A DNA stretch of 64,000 nucleotides, taken from Echinarachnius parma. Lineage: Eukaryota > Echinodermata > Echinoidea > Clypeasteroida > Echinarachniidae. Location: positions 124,001 to 188,000 of the forward strand of contig JBAMJV010001855.1 of assembly GCA_037951105.1 (NCBI GenBank). Direction: 5' to 3'. Numbering within the stretch: position 1 is the first letter of the stretch; every line of letters begins with the position of its first letter. The notes beneath the pieces are model-generated. The model worked only from the letters and a program-made list of their open reading frames with translations. It was not told where the DNA came from and did not search any database. Below, in pieces: positions 11,073 to 22,700 of the stretch. The position numbers and the translations under genes are program-made.

Positions 11073-11949
11073 GTGATAATTTTTCATTCAAATAAACAAT
11101 ATTTGGTGAAATTAATCTGATTAAAATGAAAATGTGATTAGTCTGTACTACTTCAATCACATCATTCAGGTGAACATTAATCCGAACTCAGCTATGTATC
11201 AAACCGACAATACAAAATGGACTGATGTTGATATTTTAATATGACTACAACATGAGATTGATAAATTCATACACAGAATGAGTAAGAACTGAAATGAATT
11301 AAGACACAAAATGAGAATTAAATACAATTTCATGATTTCAACATCTACACGTTCCACGTGTATAAGTTAGATATGACTTGAACAATGCATCTAGATGTGT
11401 CTTTAGATGCATCTAATGCATCTTTTTGCGTTGAAATGTGTACAAAGTCTACAAATACATACATGTAAATTATGCAATATGTCAATTTGTATATCTGCCA
11501 GTGCACATATAAACAACATACTTGTATGGAAACACACAATAACAAATTCTGAAAATCAATTTTACATAGAAAAAAAAATGAATTAAAACATTTCATATCT
11601 ACATACACTATGGATTCATTCAAATACATATCCTGTATGTCTTGTAAGTCTAGCAACTATATTTAGTAAACAATTATTTCATTCAAAAATATTATTTCTA
11701 AAACTTTTGACTACAGTATCACATAAATGTGTACAAAGCCATGCTGATTATTTCCACCAGTCTGGGACATTCCATTCCATACATGGGGGTGTGCAGCTTA
11801 CCCATTACTCTTAACACTATCTGCGGTTATAACCAAGCATCTGGAAAGAACACACAAGCACTGTAATATATTCACAAAATGCCTCATAATTCTACCGATT
11901 TCAAACATACAAAAAGCCTGCTAAACCATAATGAATATGGGCAACTCCA
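11073..11949. other. AT-rich intron sequence, nothing recognised
   Basis: No gene, RNA or repeat structure is evident. The 103-codon minus-strand frame at 11345-11656 has no recognisable motif and biased, low-complexity composition. Confidence 0.6.
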
Positions 11950-13207
11950 GCGTCACGGACATTACAAATCAGAGAATTTTCATGACTTTCCAATGCCACT
12001 ACTAATTCATACCTCTAACTAATGTCTAACTTTTATTTTGATTACAAAACAATATCCTGGTTAAGTATGCAAACAAAGTTTCAGTACATTTATCCAATTC
12101 ATTACTGAGTAATTCTGCAAAATGTGCGCCCTCACGGACATTACATCTTTTGGACATGACTTTTTGCATCCATATAAATCTTTGCAAAAGTCTGTGAGTT
12201 CTGAGACCTCACAAAGGTGATTTAGGTATTTAATTAAAGACAAGGCAATGATGAATTGAATCCAAGTTGTCTTGGGGGAAACGGGCCAGGCATATGTGAT
12301 CTAGACAACAAAACGTTGCGTCACGGACATTACATTTTCAGCGTCACGGACATTACACTTTTGTCCACTTTTTCTAAACTCAGAAATAACCCGCAAAAAA
12401 TGCTCCATTGTGCATGACACTTTTTAAAGTTTACATTTGATATGTAATCAAACAGTTTTGAGAAGAAAAAAATTATATTTCAATTTGTTTTCAATTAGCA
12501 AAAAATTATTTTAAAAATATTAATAAGTTTTTTCAAAATTATTGTAAAATTTGAAATTTTTCAACAGAATGTGCAGTAAACCAAATGTTCAACTATTTAA
12601 AACAATATTATAAATTTGTAATGAGGTACAATGCTGTTTTGTGCCAAAAAATTGTAAAATATAAAAAAAAAGATGGAAAATCATGGACTAAGAGTATAAT
12701 TTTTGCAATTTGATCATACTATATGAGATTTAACCATCTCTTTCTCCTCCCAGTATTTATAGTCAAGTCTTTATTGATTATTGAGACATGCATGTTCAAA
12801 TTAAGCAAGGAATTTAGTTTTATAAATAGTTCAGAGTACTGACTCAAAGTTCACTATCTGATTAACGATACAATTTATTAAAACTTGAACCAGGAAGGTA
12901 GTTTAGTCCCCCTGTTACTTGGGATTATCTTATTTCTTGGCTAAAGTAAGACATTTACATAAGAAAATAATGCTTGATATTTTTTTGCTCTGCTTTTTAT
13001 ACTTTCACTGTGTATGTAATGTCCGTGACGCAGCCGTGACGTAATGTCCGTGACGCCATTCTGGACAAACCATCAAATATTTTAGTAAATGCTCTTGATA
13101 TACTTTATGATATAACATTCTAGCTTTGCAAATGAATTTTGAATTAAATTGAATTAGGACTTCTGCTTCTACAAAAACTTTTATATCTAAAACGTCACGG
13201 ACATTAC
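11950..13207. repeat. Seven dispersed copies of GCGTCACGGACATTAC
   Basis: The 16-mer or a one- to two-base variant occurs on the + strand at 11950, 12129, 12318, 12341 and 13192, and reversed (GTAATGTCCGTGACGC) at 13016 and 13041. A partial CCGTGAC lies between the last two. The sequence between copies is AT-rich and unrelated from copy to copy. This could be the binding-site complement of a larger transposon or a regulatory motif cluster; terminal repeats of a bounding element were not found. Confidence 0.8.
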
Positions 13208-13209
13208 AC

Positions 13210-14170
13210 ATCAATGTTGTAAGAATCAAGATTTTATCCAAAAACAGTTTTCAAAAAGTAAAGATTTTTACACAATTTCCTTTTCTATGATGTTAAAACA
13301 AAGCATAAACAAGACATTAGAAGTAGAATTATTGTTCTGAAGTGATCCATATTTTCACATTTTATTTCACAAACAACGGATGCAAATTTCATCATTTTGG
13401 GGGGTAATACATACAAATTTTGTCCCAACTTCAATGGCCCAAAAAAAAAAATTCTACATTGAATTTTAAACTTTTTTCCTTTAGTCATCAAAATATGGTC
13501 CTTCCTCATTACTATCCAGTAGTTAACAAGGCTGTCCCATGAGTTTCATTTGTCCATCCTTGGGTAACATTTTTCGTGGAATTGCCCATATATTGAATTG
13601 GTATACCATCGCATACTAACTGCATGGGTAATACAGAAGCCGTGTATCATGACTATTTATGCATTTATTGGTTGAAAATGACTAAATGACTAAATTTGTC
13701 AAACTACATCTACATGCTATTGCATATTATTCAATTTACTTGTAGAATACAAAGTGGGAAATTATCAGCATTTATGTATGTTTGCTAATCATTAAATGTA
13801 CAAAGATCAACGTGCAAAGATGACATTCACCATTATACTGAGAATTTCATGTGTCAACATGTTTGATGCTTAGGAGATAGACAAAAGTGCAACATATCTC
13901 AAAACAAATGTAAACAAAATATATACACACATTTTCAAAACAGGAACCGCTACCAAATAAATCTTTGACAAAATAAAAACCTACAAATACAACTATCACA
14001 AAATAAGCAATTAAAATATATATATACAGGAATGATGGAAATCATTAAGGTACTCTATGAATATACAACTAAACTTTCACAATTTGATAACATACATGTA
14101 CAAGAGCGACACAAAAAATTACTAAACTAATGATGAATTCCAACAAAATGATGAAAAAACAAATTTAGAT
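13210..14170. other. AT-rich intron sequence, nothing recognised
   Basis: No coding sequence, RNA or repeat was identified between the motif cluster and the splice donor of the 95-nt Myo9 exon. Confidence 0.6.
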
Positions 14171-14179
14171 CTAACTTAC

Positions 14180-14274
14180 CCGTGAACGGTGCCATTTTCT
14201 CTGTAGTTGATTTGGATGAACTTCCCAAATCTACTGCTATTGTTATTCACGACCGTCTTTGCATTGCCAAAAGC
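14180..14274 (-). CDS. Myo9: Myosin IX motor-domain exon with switch I
   Basis: This 95-nt exon encodes [18 protein letters not shown] then [23 protein letters not shown] is the switch I signature that contacts the gamma-phosphate and magnesium of ATP in all myosins. The acceptor is CTCCAG before 14274, and the donor is CACGG|GTAAGTT after 14180. It joins in phase 0 to ...GAGPVLE of the upstream exon, giving the family-typical GPVLEAFGNAKT, and leaves two bases (GG) that complete glycine with the next exon. The frame that the opposite strand shows here is a shadow. Certainty that this is a myosin is very high; the class IX assignment rests on the joined upstream exon. Confidence 0.96.
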
Positions 14275-14567
14275 CTGGAGAGAGGTGAAAAAGGACAGAG
14301 AAGAAATTAATAATGAATGGAAAAGAAAACAACGTATTCAACATAATTTTGCATATTCCTGCTATCTTCATAGTAATTGCAATATTAATGATTCCAAGTT
14401 TAGTTTGCTAATGTAGGCTACTGGCTACATTAGCAAACATTTGTTTCAAAACTTTCAGAATTTCCAACTATCTTTTCTCATGTTATCTATTTGGTAAATA
14501 TCATTCATCCTATGACTTGCAGTCACTTGCATAACAATATTCAATATCAACATGCCCCACTTATGTG

Positions 14568-15174
14568 TTAACCCATTGCCTAGGGGAACCAGGAAGGCTA
14601 TGTACAAAGTCTATCAGCGTGTTCACACACAAAAATGTTCATCCCTTAATCATGACTAACGAAACGTCGTATAAAGAATCATGATTAACAAAACTAACCG
14701 AACGTTCACACACACAAAAACAAGATCCCAAAACAGGTGGCAATCAGCTGCACGAAACATCGTATAAGTGCGCAGTTTGTTTGCTACACAGTGTGCTGTC
14801 TTTTTTCTGTCTGCTGTCTTCTGTCTGCTGTTCTGCGGTCATGTTAAGCCCCACCCAGTTATACGAGTTTCATATAGCTAATCATGATTAGCTAATCATG
14901 ATTAGCGAATCGACCGGTCGTTCACACAAAAAACGATCGGGATTCTATAGTCAGCTCTCGTACGAAACGATGCTCAAACCCCCGTTTCGTTAATCGTGAT
15001 TAGCTATACGACGTTTCGTTAAGTGAGCGTTCAGACACACAATTTCCGACAATTTCCGTCGTATAGCTAATCAGGAGCTGATTCTTTAGTCAGCTCCTGA
15101 TTAGCTATACGATGAAATTGTTGTGTGTGAACACGGGGTATGAGGTTTTCAGAATCTCAAAGGGAACCGGGTTG
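14568..15174 (+). mobile_element. Family C micro-element split by another element
   Basis: TTAACCCATTGCCTAGGGGA...GTACAAAGTCTAT (14568-14614) continues after the inserted element as TATGAGGTTTTCAGAATCTC...GGGTTGA (about 15139-15174). The two halves rebuild one copy of the 80-bp family C element. Confidence 0.75.
14615..15138. mobile_element. DNA transposon rich in internal palindromes
   Basis: The ends share CGTGTTCACACACAA as inverted repeats (near 14618 and 15135). Inside are many copies of TAGCTAATCATGATTAGC and CGTATA/ACGAAAC motifs. A perfect 23-bp hairpin has arms 15059-15081 and 15090-15112 around an 8-nt loop. It is inserted in a family C copy. The target duplication is ambiguous (TA or TAT). 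There is no transposase frame. Confidence 0.8.
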
Positions 15175-17590
15175 ATGCTCACAATATATTTAAATGAAGA
15201 TGAAATACCAATTGAATACATTGCCCCAGAATGTGTATGTGTACAGTTATGAAAATTCCACTTGATAGACCTGTGTCAAAATTTGTAATTAAAATCCTGA
15301 AATAGCATACAAGATATAATATGAATGAAGCAATAGAGACAATATAAAACTTGTTAAATACTGGCTTCCTACTCAAACTGTGTACTTCCTAGTTTCTAAA
15401 ACTAATACAAATAAATCTTCATACTATGAGGAAACAATTTATTATGAGCAATCCTGTCTTTTTTCCCTCTAATAAAATGCTTACAAGAAAAATATTTAAA
15501 GGGAAAACTTAAGCACTGCATTCACGTGGATCTTTTCCCCACCCTTACTTCTGTCTTATCTTAATCACTCTTTAAATGGAGATAAACTGACTGTATTTAA
15601 AGAAAAACTGTCTACAGCCAACACCATCCCCCTGACTCACCCCCCCCCCCCCCCCACCACCATACACCCACACACACACACACATCGAGTCAGTCAGAGG
15701 TGATTTCAATTCAACATATAACATACATGTGTAGATCCCAGCAATACCTCTTCCCAACCCTTTACCAATCTGTCTCATCGAATCACTCTTGAAATGAAGA
15801 CAAATTGATTGTAAGGCAAACCATATTCCCCATACAACACCCCCCCCCCTCCCCACACACAACATCCCCCACTCCCCCCCCCCCCCCCCCTCACACATGC
15901 AACCCTCAATCCTTCAAAGATAGTTTTGTTTTGCTAAAACACATATATCTACATAATATATACTCCTTCCATATGTTTAGACCTCAGTTTCATCCTCTAC
16001 AGTTTAAAAATAACCTTGAAGTTGGTAGACATTGTAAGTGAATTTGAGCTGATATTTTGCTTGAAATAGCTCAGTGGTGATGAAAGCAGTGGGTGATGGT
16101 AATAGCCCTTCCTACGCAAGTTCATCAATGTCACTTTTATGATTCTCTTCCATAAATAATCTTCTCCTATTACCTCACTATAACATCAGAAAACCATCCC
16201 TGCTGTATGACATCATATCCTAGTTCGCTGGATTATGTATAGATCTACCAAATATGCAGACCCAACTTATATATTTTCTACGAGAATCTGGTGGGTCCTG
16301 TATTGAAATAACACAATCTTGTAGGGAACAGGTTATCATTCAACATATTTGCAAACTTTCACAGTCCAACCAAAGGCTTCAACTGGCATACCAATGATAA
16401 TCTCAAAAGTGCTGTATATTGATTGTTTTCTGTCCTCAAAATAGCCAGAGACCCTATCATTTTAACTCATAATTCCAGACTATTTGACTTTGCCACAAAT
16501 CCAGCATTTGAACCCATCTTCAAAACGAAACATTTTAATTCTAGAACATTTTGTTTTCTTCAAATATGGCGTGAATGACTCACACCATGAGTTCAATGTG
16601 GTCAATGGGGCTGAAGTAATTGCATGCACTGCAAATGTCAGACCAAACAGTTTCATTCCAATAATGTCTCGGTACTGCTCGGTTATGATGGCTATCCCAA
16701 ACCAAGGAAAAATGTTTAATCTATTTTTTTTTTCAGGAGCTACTTTTTAAGCTCACTTGAACATGAAAATGGCACTTGTTATAAACTCACTCTGTGCAAA
16801 TTTGTGGTGTGGGGGGGGGGGGTGATTTCATGGGCTCTTTTAATGGCATTTGGGGGCCTGAATCATCTGAGCACTCATTTTGTATGTTTTTTTACTGCTC
16901 CAGCCAAAACATTCATGGAACATACCCTGACACTACACCATCAACATGAACAATATCATACCCCACCACAACATTATGGAACATACCCAGGCAGACCCTA
17001 TAAGTGTTCTGTATGACTCACGCCCATTCATCGTCGGGAAATGATTGATCAATGGGGTTGAATTGCATGAACCGCATAAATCGCATTGCCCCCGTGTCCA
17101 TGTCACTCCAATGCAATGATACAATGAGCTCTTGTGAGGGGAACATCATTATGATGTTGATGATGATGATAGTCTGCATACTGCATGCATAAATCATGTT
17201 GCATACAATGTATGTAGTATGTACCCATAGCACTGTAAGACATTTTTGCAAACCACTTACCTGATCTCATTTTGTAACCATATTAGTTTAAAACAAAGTG
17301 TATGGCAGCACAAAATTAGCTGCTGTATCTGAACTGTTAATTTGCCACAAATATTTCACCTTTATTTGTGTTTAACAGTTAATGGAGCATAGAAGACTGC
17401 AGACAGCTAAACAAAATTAACTCAGTTGGGGTACACAATGTTTATGTCTAGACATGAATCTGAAAGTATAATAAAATACTAAGCCCCTTTAATATGAGAC
17501 ACTTAAGATTTACGTCTAACCATAACCTTTGTGAACCCCAACCCCCCCCCCCCCCCCCCTCCCCTTCCCCCCAGTTCACAGCTTTCTTAC
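15175..17590 (-). other. Myo9: Rest of the first visible Myo9 intron
   Basis: The intron between the 879-nt and 95-nt exons is 3,316 nt (17590-14275). This part holds C- and CA-rich low-complexity sequence at about 15600-15690 and 15838-15895, a G tract near 16806-16822 and a C tract near 17540-17560. The frames with proline- or glycine-runs here arise from those tracts. I see no exon. Confidence 0.75.
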
Positions 17591-18448
17591 CTCTAGGACA
17601 GGGCCAGCTCCTAGGAGTGTCTGCTCCACCCCGCTGGCAGCCCCCTTCTGGCTCAGAGCCGTCAGGTGGTGAATCAAGAGCGTTGTGCTCTCCGTCTTCC
17701 CCGAGCCACTCTCGCCGGAGATCACAATGCACTGATTCTGCTTCTCCTGCAGCATGGTGTGAAACGCCCCATCCGCAATCGCGAAGATGTGCGGCGGGAG
17801 CTCCCCAAACCGGTGGTTCTGGTAGAGGTTGACATACTTTGGGTTGTAGATTGGGAAGAACTTGAAGGGGTTGACGGCGATCAGGATGGAGCCGACGTAC
17901 GTGTAGATCTTGCCCTTGCGGAAGCGGGCAGACAGATTGTCCAAGAGTGTCTTTTCATTGAGATCTGGGAGTTTGCAGAGGTCGTGGCACTCACCCGACG
18001 CCGAGGGCTGCGGGAAGTAGCCACTCACGAACGAGTCGATGCTGCGCATGTCCGACATGTCTGGCACTGAGCCGGGCGTCTCGTTGACGCCACGCAGAAA
18101 GAAGCGATAGTTCGTCTGGAAGGTAGATGGCAAAGAAACGGAGTTCGAAGAAGCTTGCTCGCTTGGCGACGCGACAATCTTTGGCCAGAGCAGCTGCACC
18201 TTAACGGGGTACTCCCCAGGATCGAGTCTCCTCTCTTTGCAACTCTGTCCAGAGTCCTGACAGACTTCAGCAAGGTAGTAGTCCTCGGGAGTTGTGATGG
18301 TAAGCTTGTAGCACACTGCCTGCAGGACCTCTATAGAGGATGTCTGCTTGGTGGCCTGCACCACCAAGGTGTGCCTGTCAGGGTCAACGGTGCCGGGGTG
18401 GACCCTCACAGCATAGACGGTGTCGTCCACATCCACTCCTTCCTCCAT
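17591..18448 (-). CDS. Myo9: Myosin IX: start codon, Ras-association domain and N-terminal motor
   Basis: This is the first coding exon, 286 codons, of an actin-based motor that in known animals also carries a RhoGAP tail and acts as a motile Rho inactivator in the cytosol. Residues about 9-108 (TVYAVRVHPGTVDPDRHTLV...EVLQAVCYKL...YYLAEV) form the N-terminal Ras-association domain that is typical of class IX. The motor starts near residue 136, with DLCKLPDLNEKTLLDNL, then NPFKFFPIYNPKYV (purine-binding loop) and the P-loop GESGSGKT at residues 245-252. The exon ends ...GAGPVLE at donor GAG|GTAAGAAAG. The start at 18448 has a strong context (GCCATGG), and the reading frame upstream reaches an acceptor (TATCCAG) at 18470. 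The exon is clearly more GC-rich than the flanking introns. Both the RA domain and the motor support Myo9; whether it matches vertebrate MYO9A or MYO9B better cannot be judged, as invertebrates usually have one gene. Confidence 0.96.
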
Positions 18449-18469
18449 GGCTGAGCCAGAGGTCTGCAC
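18449..18469 (-). other. Myo9: 5' untranslated end of the first coding Myo9 exon
   Basis: Twenty-one bases lie between the acceptor (pyrimidine-rich stretch, then TGACTATCCAG) and the ATG. Because an acceptor precedes the start, the transcript must begin in at least one further exon to the right. Confidence 0.75.
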
Positions 18470-18613
18470 CTGGATAGTCAAAGAAAACAGAAGACAAGAG
18501 TTTAAATACTTTATCTAGAATTGAACAGGATGTCTGTATCTGGGCTGCAACAGAGCAAATACAAACAGAGACATAATACATATTTGTCATAGATTAAATT
18601 GTAGTTCATTCAT

Positions 18614-18799
18614 TTAAAGGGATCTAGTAACTTTGTTGACATGTGCAAAAAGTGATGATTCTTCTTCTTCTTCTTCTTTTTTTTGAAAATTTTAAAAACC
18701 GAAACCTGTCACATGCTTTTTTTGTTAATACGAACTAAACAAGGTATGAGAGAACTGCTAGATTTCCAATTGGATTTTGAGGATTTGGACAATGTTTAA
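18614..18799 (+). mobile_element. TTAA MITE, family A, internally deleted
   Basis: It begins TTAAAGGGATCTAGTAACTT and keeps the right part (ACCGAAACCTGTCACATGC...GGATTTGGACAATGTT). The middle is replaced by a (TTC)n run at 18660-18682. Confidence 0.75.
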
Positions 18800-18809
18800 T
18801 TTTGAAGAT

Positions 18810-20147
18810 TCAACAATTTGAACGAAACACCTTCACCTAGACTGAAGACAGCAAAGGAAAGAGAAACTAGGAGACAATGCATAAATGGATATCATATTAT
18901 CATGTATCCCATAATGTAAACAAAAAAGAAATAAGAAATGTTATTTGTAAGCAAGGTAAATGCATCTTTCATGGAGTTCAGCAGTTCAGCAAATAAAAGA
19001 GAAAACAAATCTAACATTATAAATCCAAGACCTATTCAATTGATAAGTATGGGAATAATTCAATACACTTCCCTGTGGACTGTACAATAAACAGAAGAAG
19101 AACATAGACCATAAATTATAACATACATGTACACTATAGTACAGTATATACATATATTTGTTCTGTAATGCATTTAAGTCGCGTTTTCTTCAAATGTAAC
19201 TCGCAAATTATCACAGTAAGTTGACCATTTCTTTTTTTGTCCGTAGAATGTGATCAGTACCTTTTACAAAAAGCCCAAAATGTAACTTTCAAAGCATATT
19301 CCATTGGAATTAACACAAACCAAAACACCAACACGGCTCACTAGAAGAAGAATGTATGTTCTGATACTGATATTAATATGTTTACCACTCACAATATATC
19401 ACACAAAGTTGCACATTTCCTTTTAACTGTAGAATCCAATCGCTTATTAAATTAGTAATGCTTTTGCAATTTAGAACCACATATACTGTATATATTAACA
19501 TGTATCTCCAAATCCAGTCCTTTGAATTGAACACTCCAATGGTTTCAGCATGCTATTATTAACAACAATCGCAACCAGTCAGTGGTCGATCTAAAGATCT
19601 AAGAAGCTTGCTGTATTTTACTTCCTTGGTCTGTCTATTCCAAACGTCTAATGACCACTAACTGTTCGCAAGTTGTTAATGCCAATGCACAGAATCAGAC
19701 AGCAATCAATGAACGCCTTTTGTTGTATCCCAAAGTTAAACACACACTCAAAGTGAGCCACTAAACAAACTCTGCGGTTTAGCAATCAAACTACCTGATT
19801 TTCTCAAGTTGCTGAAGTGACTAATGGATTATAATGGGAACTCTTTGATACAAGCTCTTTCTTGTTGACATGTTTTGTGGTAAAATGCAAAAGGGCCCTG
19901 AAATTGAATTTCGGCCTTGGAGCGCTTCAAGTCCAATGTCTCACATGGTCACACAAGTTTGCAAGTTTGAGCTTCGCTCCCTCTCTCTCTCTCTCTCTCC
20001 TCCTTTCTCAATATCTGTCGTCCGTCGCCCCCCCCCCCCCCTCCATCCCCCCCCCCCCCCCCCCCCCGTTTACACATTTATACCTCTCTATATCCGGTAA
20101 GAACTTCTGATCTAAACATAAGTTCCCCCATTATCTCCCTACCTCTC
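18810..20147. other. Upstream intron or flank, nothing recognised
   Basis: AT-rich sequence without a gene or RNA. A CT run (about 19980-20000) and long C tracts (about 20028-20040 and 20048-20067) produce proline- and serine-rich chance frames. Confidence 0.6.
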
Positions 20148-21466
20148 TTAAAGGGATCTAGTAACTTTGTTGACATGTGCAAAAAGTGATGAATGGTTGA
20201 TGCAATGTATATTGTTGTTATATCATATGTCCACAGGGTATTGTGTGAAAATTTTAAGTCAAATGGACATTGCATGGCCAAGAAATGAGCGAAAATGCAA
20301 AGTGATATTTACCAACTCACTGCACTCACTTTGTACACGATAAGAAAAACTCGCCCGGAGTTTTTCTTATCTGAATACTTCAATCGTACATATCTTTGTA
20401 ACGAAAGGGAAATTTGAAAAACCGAAACCTGTCCCATGATTTTATTGTTAATACGAATCCAACAAGGTATGAGGGAACCGCTAGAATTAAAATTTTATTT
20501 TGAGGATTTGGACAATGTTACTAAAACCCCTTTTTAATTGAGGAAAATAGTCGCGGTAACGTCCGGACGTTGTCAGGAAGACATTCTACCGCGTTTGTAT
20601 TAAAAAGGTCCAATCGAGGTAACGTCCTGACAACAGCGCGGTAGGATTCAACCTAGTCGGGCTAGGGTAATAGCGAGGTAACGTCAGGACGTTGTCAGGA
20701 TGTTAAGCTGATAAACATTGTATTAAAAAGCGCGCAGAACGTTACCCGGGTAGATGACGTCATGGCCGTAAAAATGTAAACATTGCAGCGATCGCGTTTT
20801 GGATCGGGAACATGTGGTACTCTTGTAAACAAGGTTGCCAATTTAAACTGCTGTAAGTTCACACACAAACACTATTCCACATACTCCTAATTTTAGACTT
20901 AAATTTGCCCAAATAATACAAGTTATAATACTATGAATATAAAAATTGGAACAAGTTTGCATGCTGTGAATTGCACGGAACAGTAGCATTATGGCTACCC
21001 ACCGCAAATCCATGATTACTGTTGAAGTTTGAAGTCGGATTGAAGAATAATAGATTCGTACCGTACGTGTAAGGAATATAAACCGGTATAGTATTATTAC
21101 ATGCGCTATAATTATGCAGCGAAAAAAAAAACTAGCGTGACTATAGTAGACTGACAATTGCGCTCCCGATTGCCTGTTGTATATATACCCGATATGAATT
21201 GACCGTCAAAATTTCCCGCGCTAACGTATACCAGCGCGCGCCGATTAGCGCATGTCACGCCAGCTGGTCGCATGATGAGAGAGGTGCGGTTGCTATAGTA
21301 ACCTACCCGGGTGACTCGGAGAAACACTTTTGATTAAAAATGCTGCACAACCTCTCACTGCGTGTTTTACGACATGACCTCCTACTGTTTTTATGGAAAT
21401 CTCACTCGGGTAAAAGCGAGGTAGAAAACACGTTCTCCAATTAAAAAGGGGTTTAAGTCCCTTTAA
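20148..21466 (+). mobile_element. TTAA MITE, family A, host of a nested insertion
   Basis: The left part (20148-20521, TTAAAGGGATCTAGTAACTT...GGATTTGGACAATGTTAC) continues at 21454-21466 as TAAGTCCCTTTAA. Removing 20525-21453 plus one TAA rebuilds an ordinary family A right end, as at 1045-1057. Confidence 0.85.
20525..21453. mobile_element. PIF/Harbinger-like non-autonomous transposon, 929 bp
   Basis: The terminal inverted repeats are AACCCCTTTTTAATTG at both ends, extending imperfectly to about 20 bp. TAA is duplicated at 20522-20524 and 21454-21456, the 3-bp TWA target expected of PIF/Harbinger elements. Near the left end lie repeated 14-bp palindromes AACGTCCGGACGTT and AACGTCAGGACGTT, and ACCCGGGT occurs toward both ends. 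No transposase is encoded. It sits inside a family A copy. Confidence 0.85.
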
Positions 21467-22104
21467 TACTTCCAATGGTCAAGACATCCCACGTATAAAG
21501 AAGCTTTCTCAATCCCTATTATTAAAAAAAAACATATATTTTTTTTCCTGCAAATATTTCTTCTTTTTCTCAATTTCTAACATACTGATATTGTTTGTGT
21601 GTACAATTGCTGTTGTTTTTGCTGAAGTATTTAAACTTAGAAGTTCCTTCTTTTATTTTCCCTTCTGCCCTCTTTCCATATTACAATGCCTTCTTCCAAT
21701 CTGGACAAATACTGTTCACACAACATTTCTATTTGTATAACCCTTTTATATCAAAGTTCCGATAAAAGTGCAGAATAACACCTGAAGGGTAATAAGTGTA
21801 ACAACTTCCTATTTCCAATCAATACCTCTACTGTTCAAACAAACTATGTCTTCAGGTCTGCATTATATTTCACAGAAGTACATGTACTTCCCATTTTCAA
21901 CAAGTTTTGTTTTTCCGTTGACTATTTTTTACAATGCAGTTCATTGTTCTTTTCCCTTGTTTTTGTTTTTATTTTAAATCTGAAATTCCTAAAAAAAAAA
22001 AAACAGGGATTCATTTTCCTCTTCTGACTACTCTATTTCTATAATTATAAACACTTATCCTTTTATTTTCCCTTCATTTTATTTCAAGTCTGAACTTTTA
22101 AACA
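21467..22104. other. T-rich sequence, nothing recognised
   Basis: Pyrimidine-rich, AT-rich DNA with A and T runs. I see no gene or repeat boundary. Confidence 0.55.
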
Positions 22105-22222
22105 TTCTCTTCTCTTCTCTTCTCTTCTCTTCTCTTCTCTTCTCTTCTCTTCTCTTCTCTTCTCGACTCTTCTCGACTCTTCTCGACTCGACTCGACTCG
22201 ACTCGACTCGACTCGACTCGAT
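22105..22222. repeat. TTCTC then GACTC pentanucleotide microsatellite
   Basis: About a dozen TTCTC units pass through mixed TTCTCGACTC units into pure GACTC units. The serine-arginine-glutamate frame read from the other strand is an artefact of the 5-bp repeat. Confidence 0.95.
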
Positions 22223-22349
22223 GCACACATCTTTCTTTGTTGCGGTCATGGTTCTTCCCTTCAATCTCCCATAGATCTATTGATGATCCAAGTCCTCAAA
22301 CAAACAAGTTCTTTACTCATAGTCATATGTTTGATCACCACACCTCAGC

Positions 22350-22700
22350 AGTAAGGCCAAGGATCAACAAACCATTTCAAGATCACAAATGACTTCATGT
22401 TTAGATTCTGGTGGTTTTCATGAACAAAGTTTCCACTTTCAAAGCTGATCAACACATCTCATTTACAAGGCCCAATGACAACAAAAAACATTCTAAGATC
22501 GCAAAGGACAACACGTTAGACTATGGTTGTTTTCATGAACAAAGCTACCACATTCAAATCGCAAAGGACAACATGTTATAGACAAAGTTGAATTAATTCT
22601 AGAGCAAATCTACAACATTAAAATCTACCAAGGATCAACAAAGTATTCCAAAAAGGGCATTATGTTTTAGACTATAGTGGATTACGGTGGTCAATATGAT
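22350..22700. repeat. Decayed tandem array, about 125-bp unit
   Basis: Units share AAGGATCAACAAA / CAAAGGACAACA, GTTTTCATGAACAAAG and CACNTTCAAA blocks, seen about three times with indels. Confidence 0.55.

Larger units (their letters stand above)
3992..14179 (-). other. Myo9: Myo9 intron, 10,188 nt
   Basis: This is the intron between the two downstream motor exons, bounded by GGTAAG at 14179 and TACAG at 3992. It holds MITE copies of two TTAA families, a hAT-like element, decayed tandem arrays, a tRNA-like hairpin and the repeated CGTCACGGACATTAC motif, each listed separately. I see no coding exon or structural RNA gene inside. Confidence 0.85.

Noticed and set aside
11950-13207. CGTCACGGACATTAC copies as a CRISPR or a telomere-like repeat
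   Set aside because: Spacing is irregular, both orientations occur, and there is no tandem organisation.
17494-18454. Plus-strand frames of 99-134 codons over the Myo9 exon
   Set aside because: The minus strand encodes an unmistakable Ras-association domain and myosin P-loop; these are antisense shadows in a GC-rich exon.
22079-22264. SRVESRVES...REEKRREEK frame
   Set aside because: It is the TTCTC/GACTC pentanucleotide repeat read as protein.
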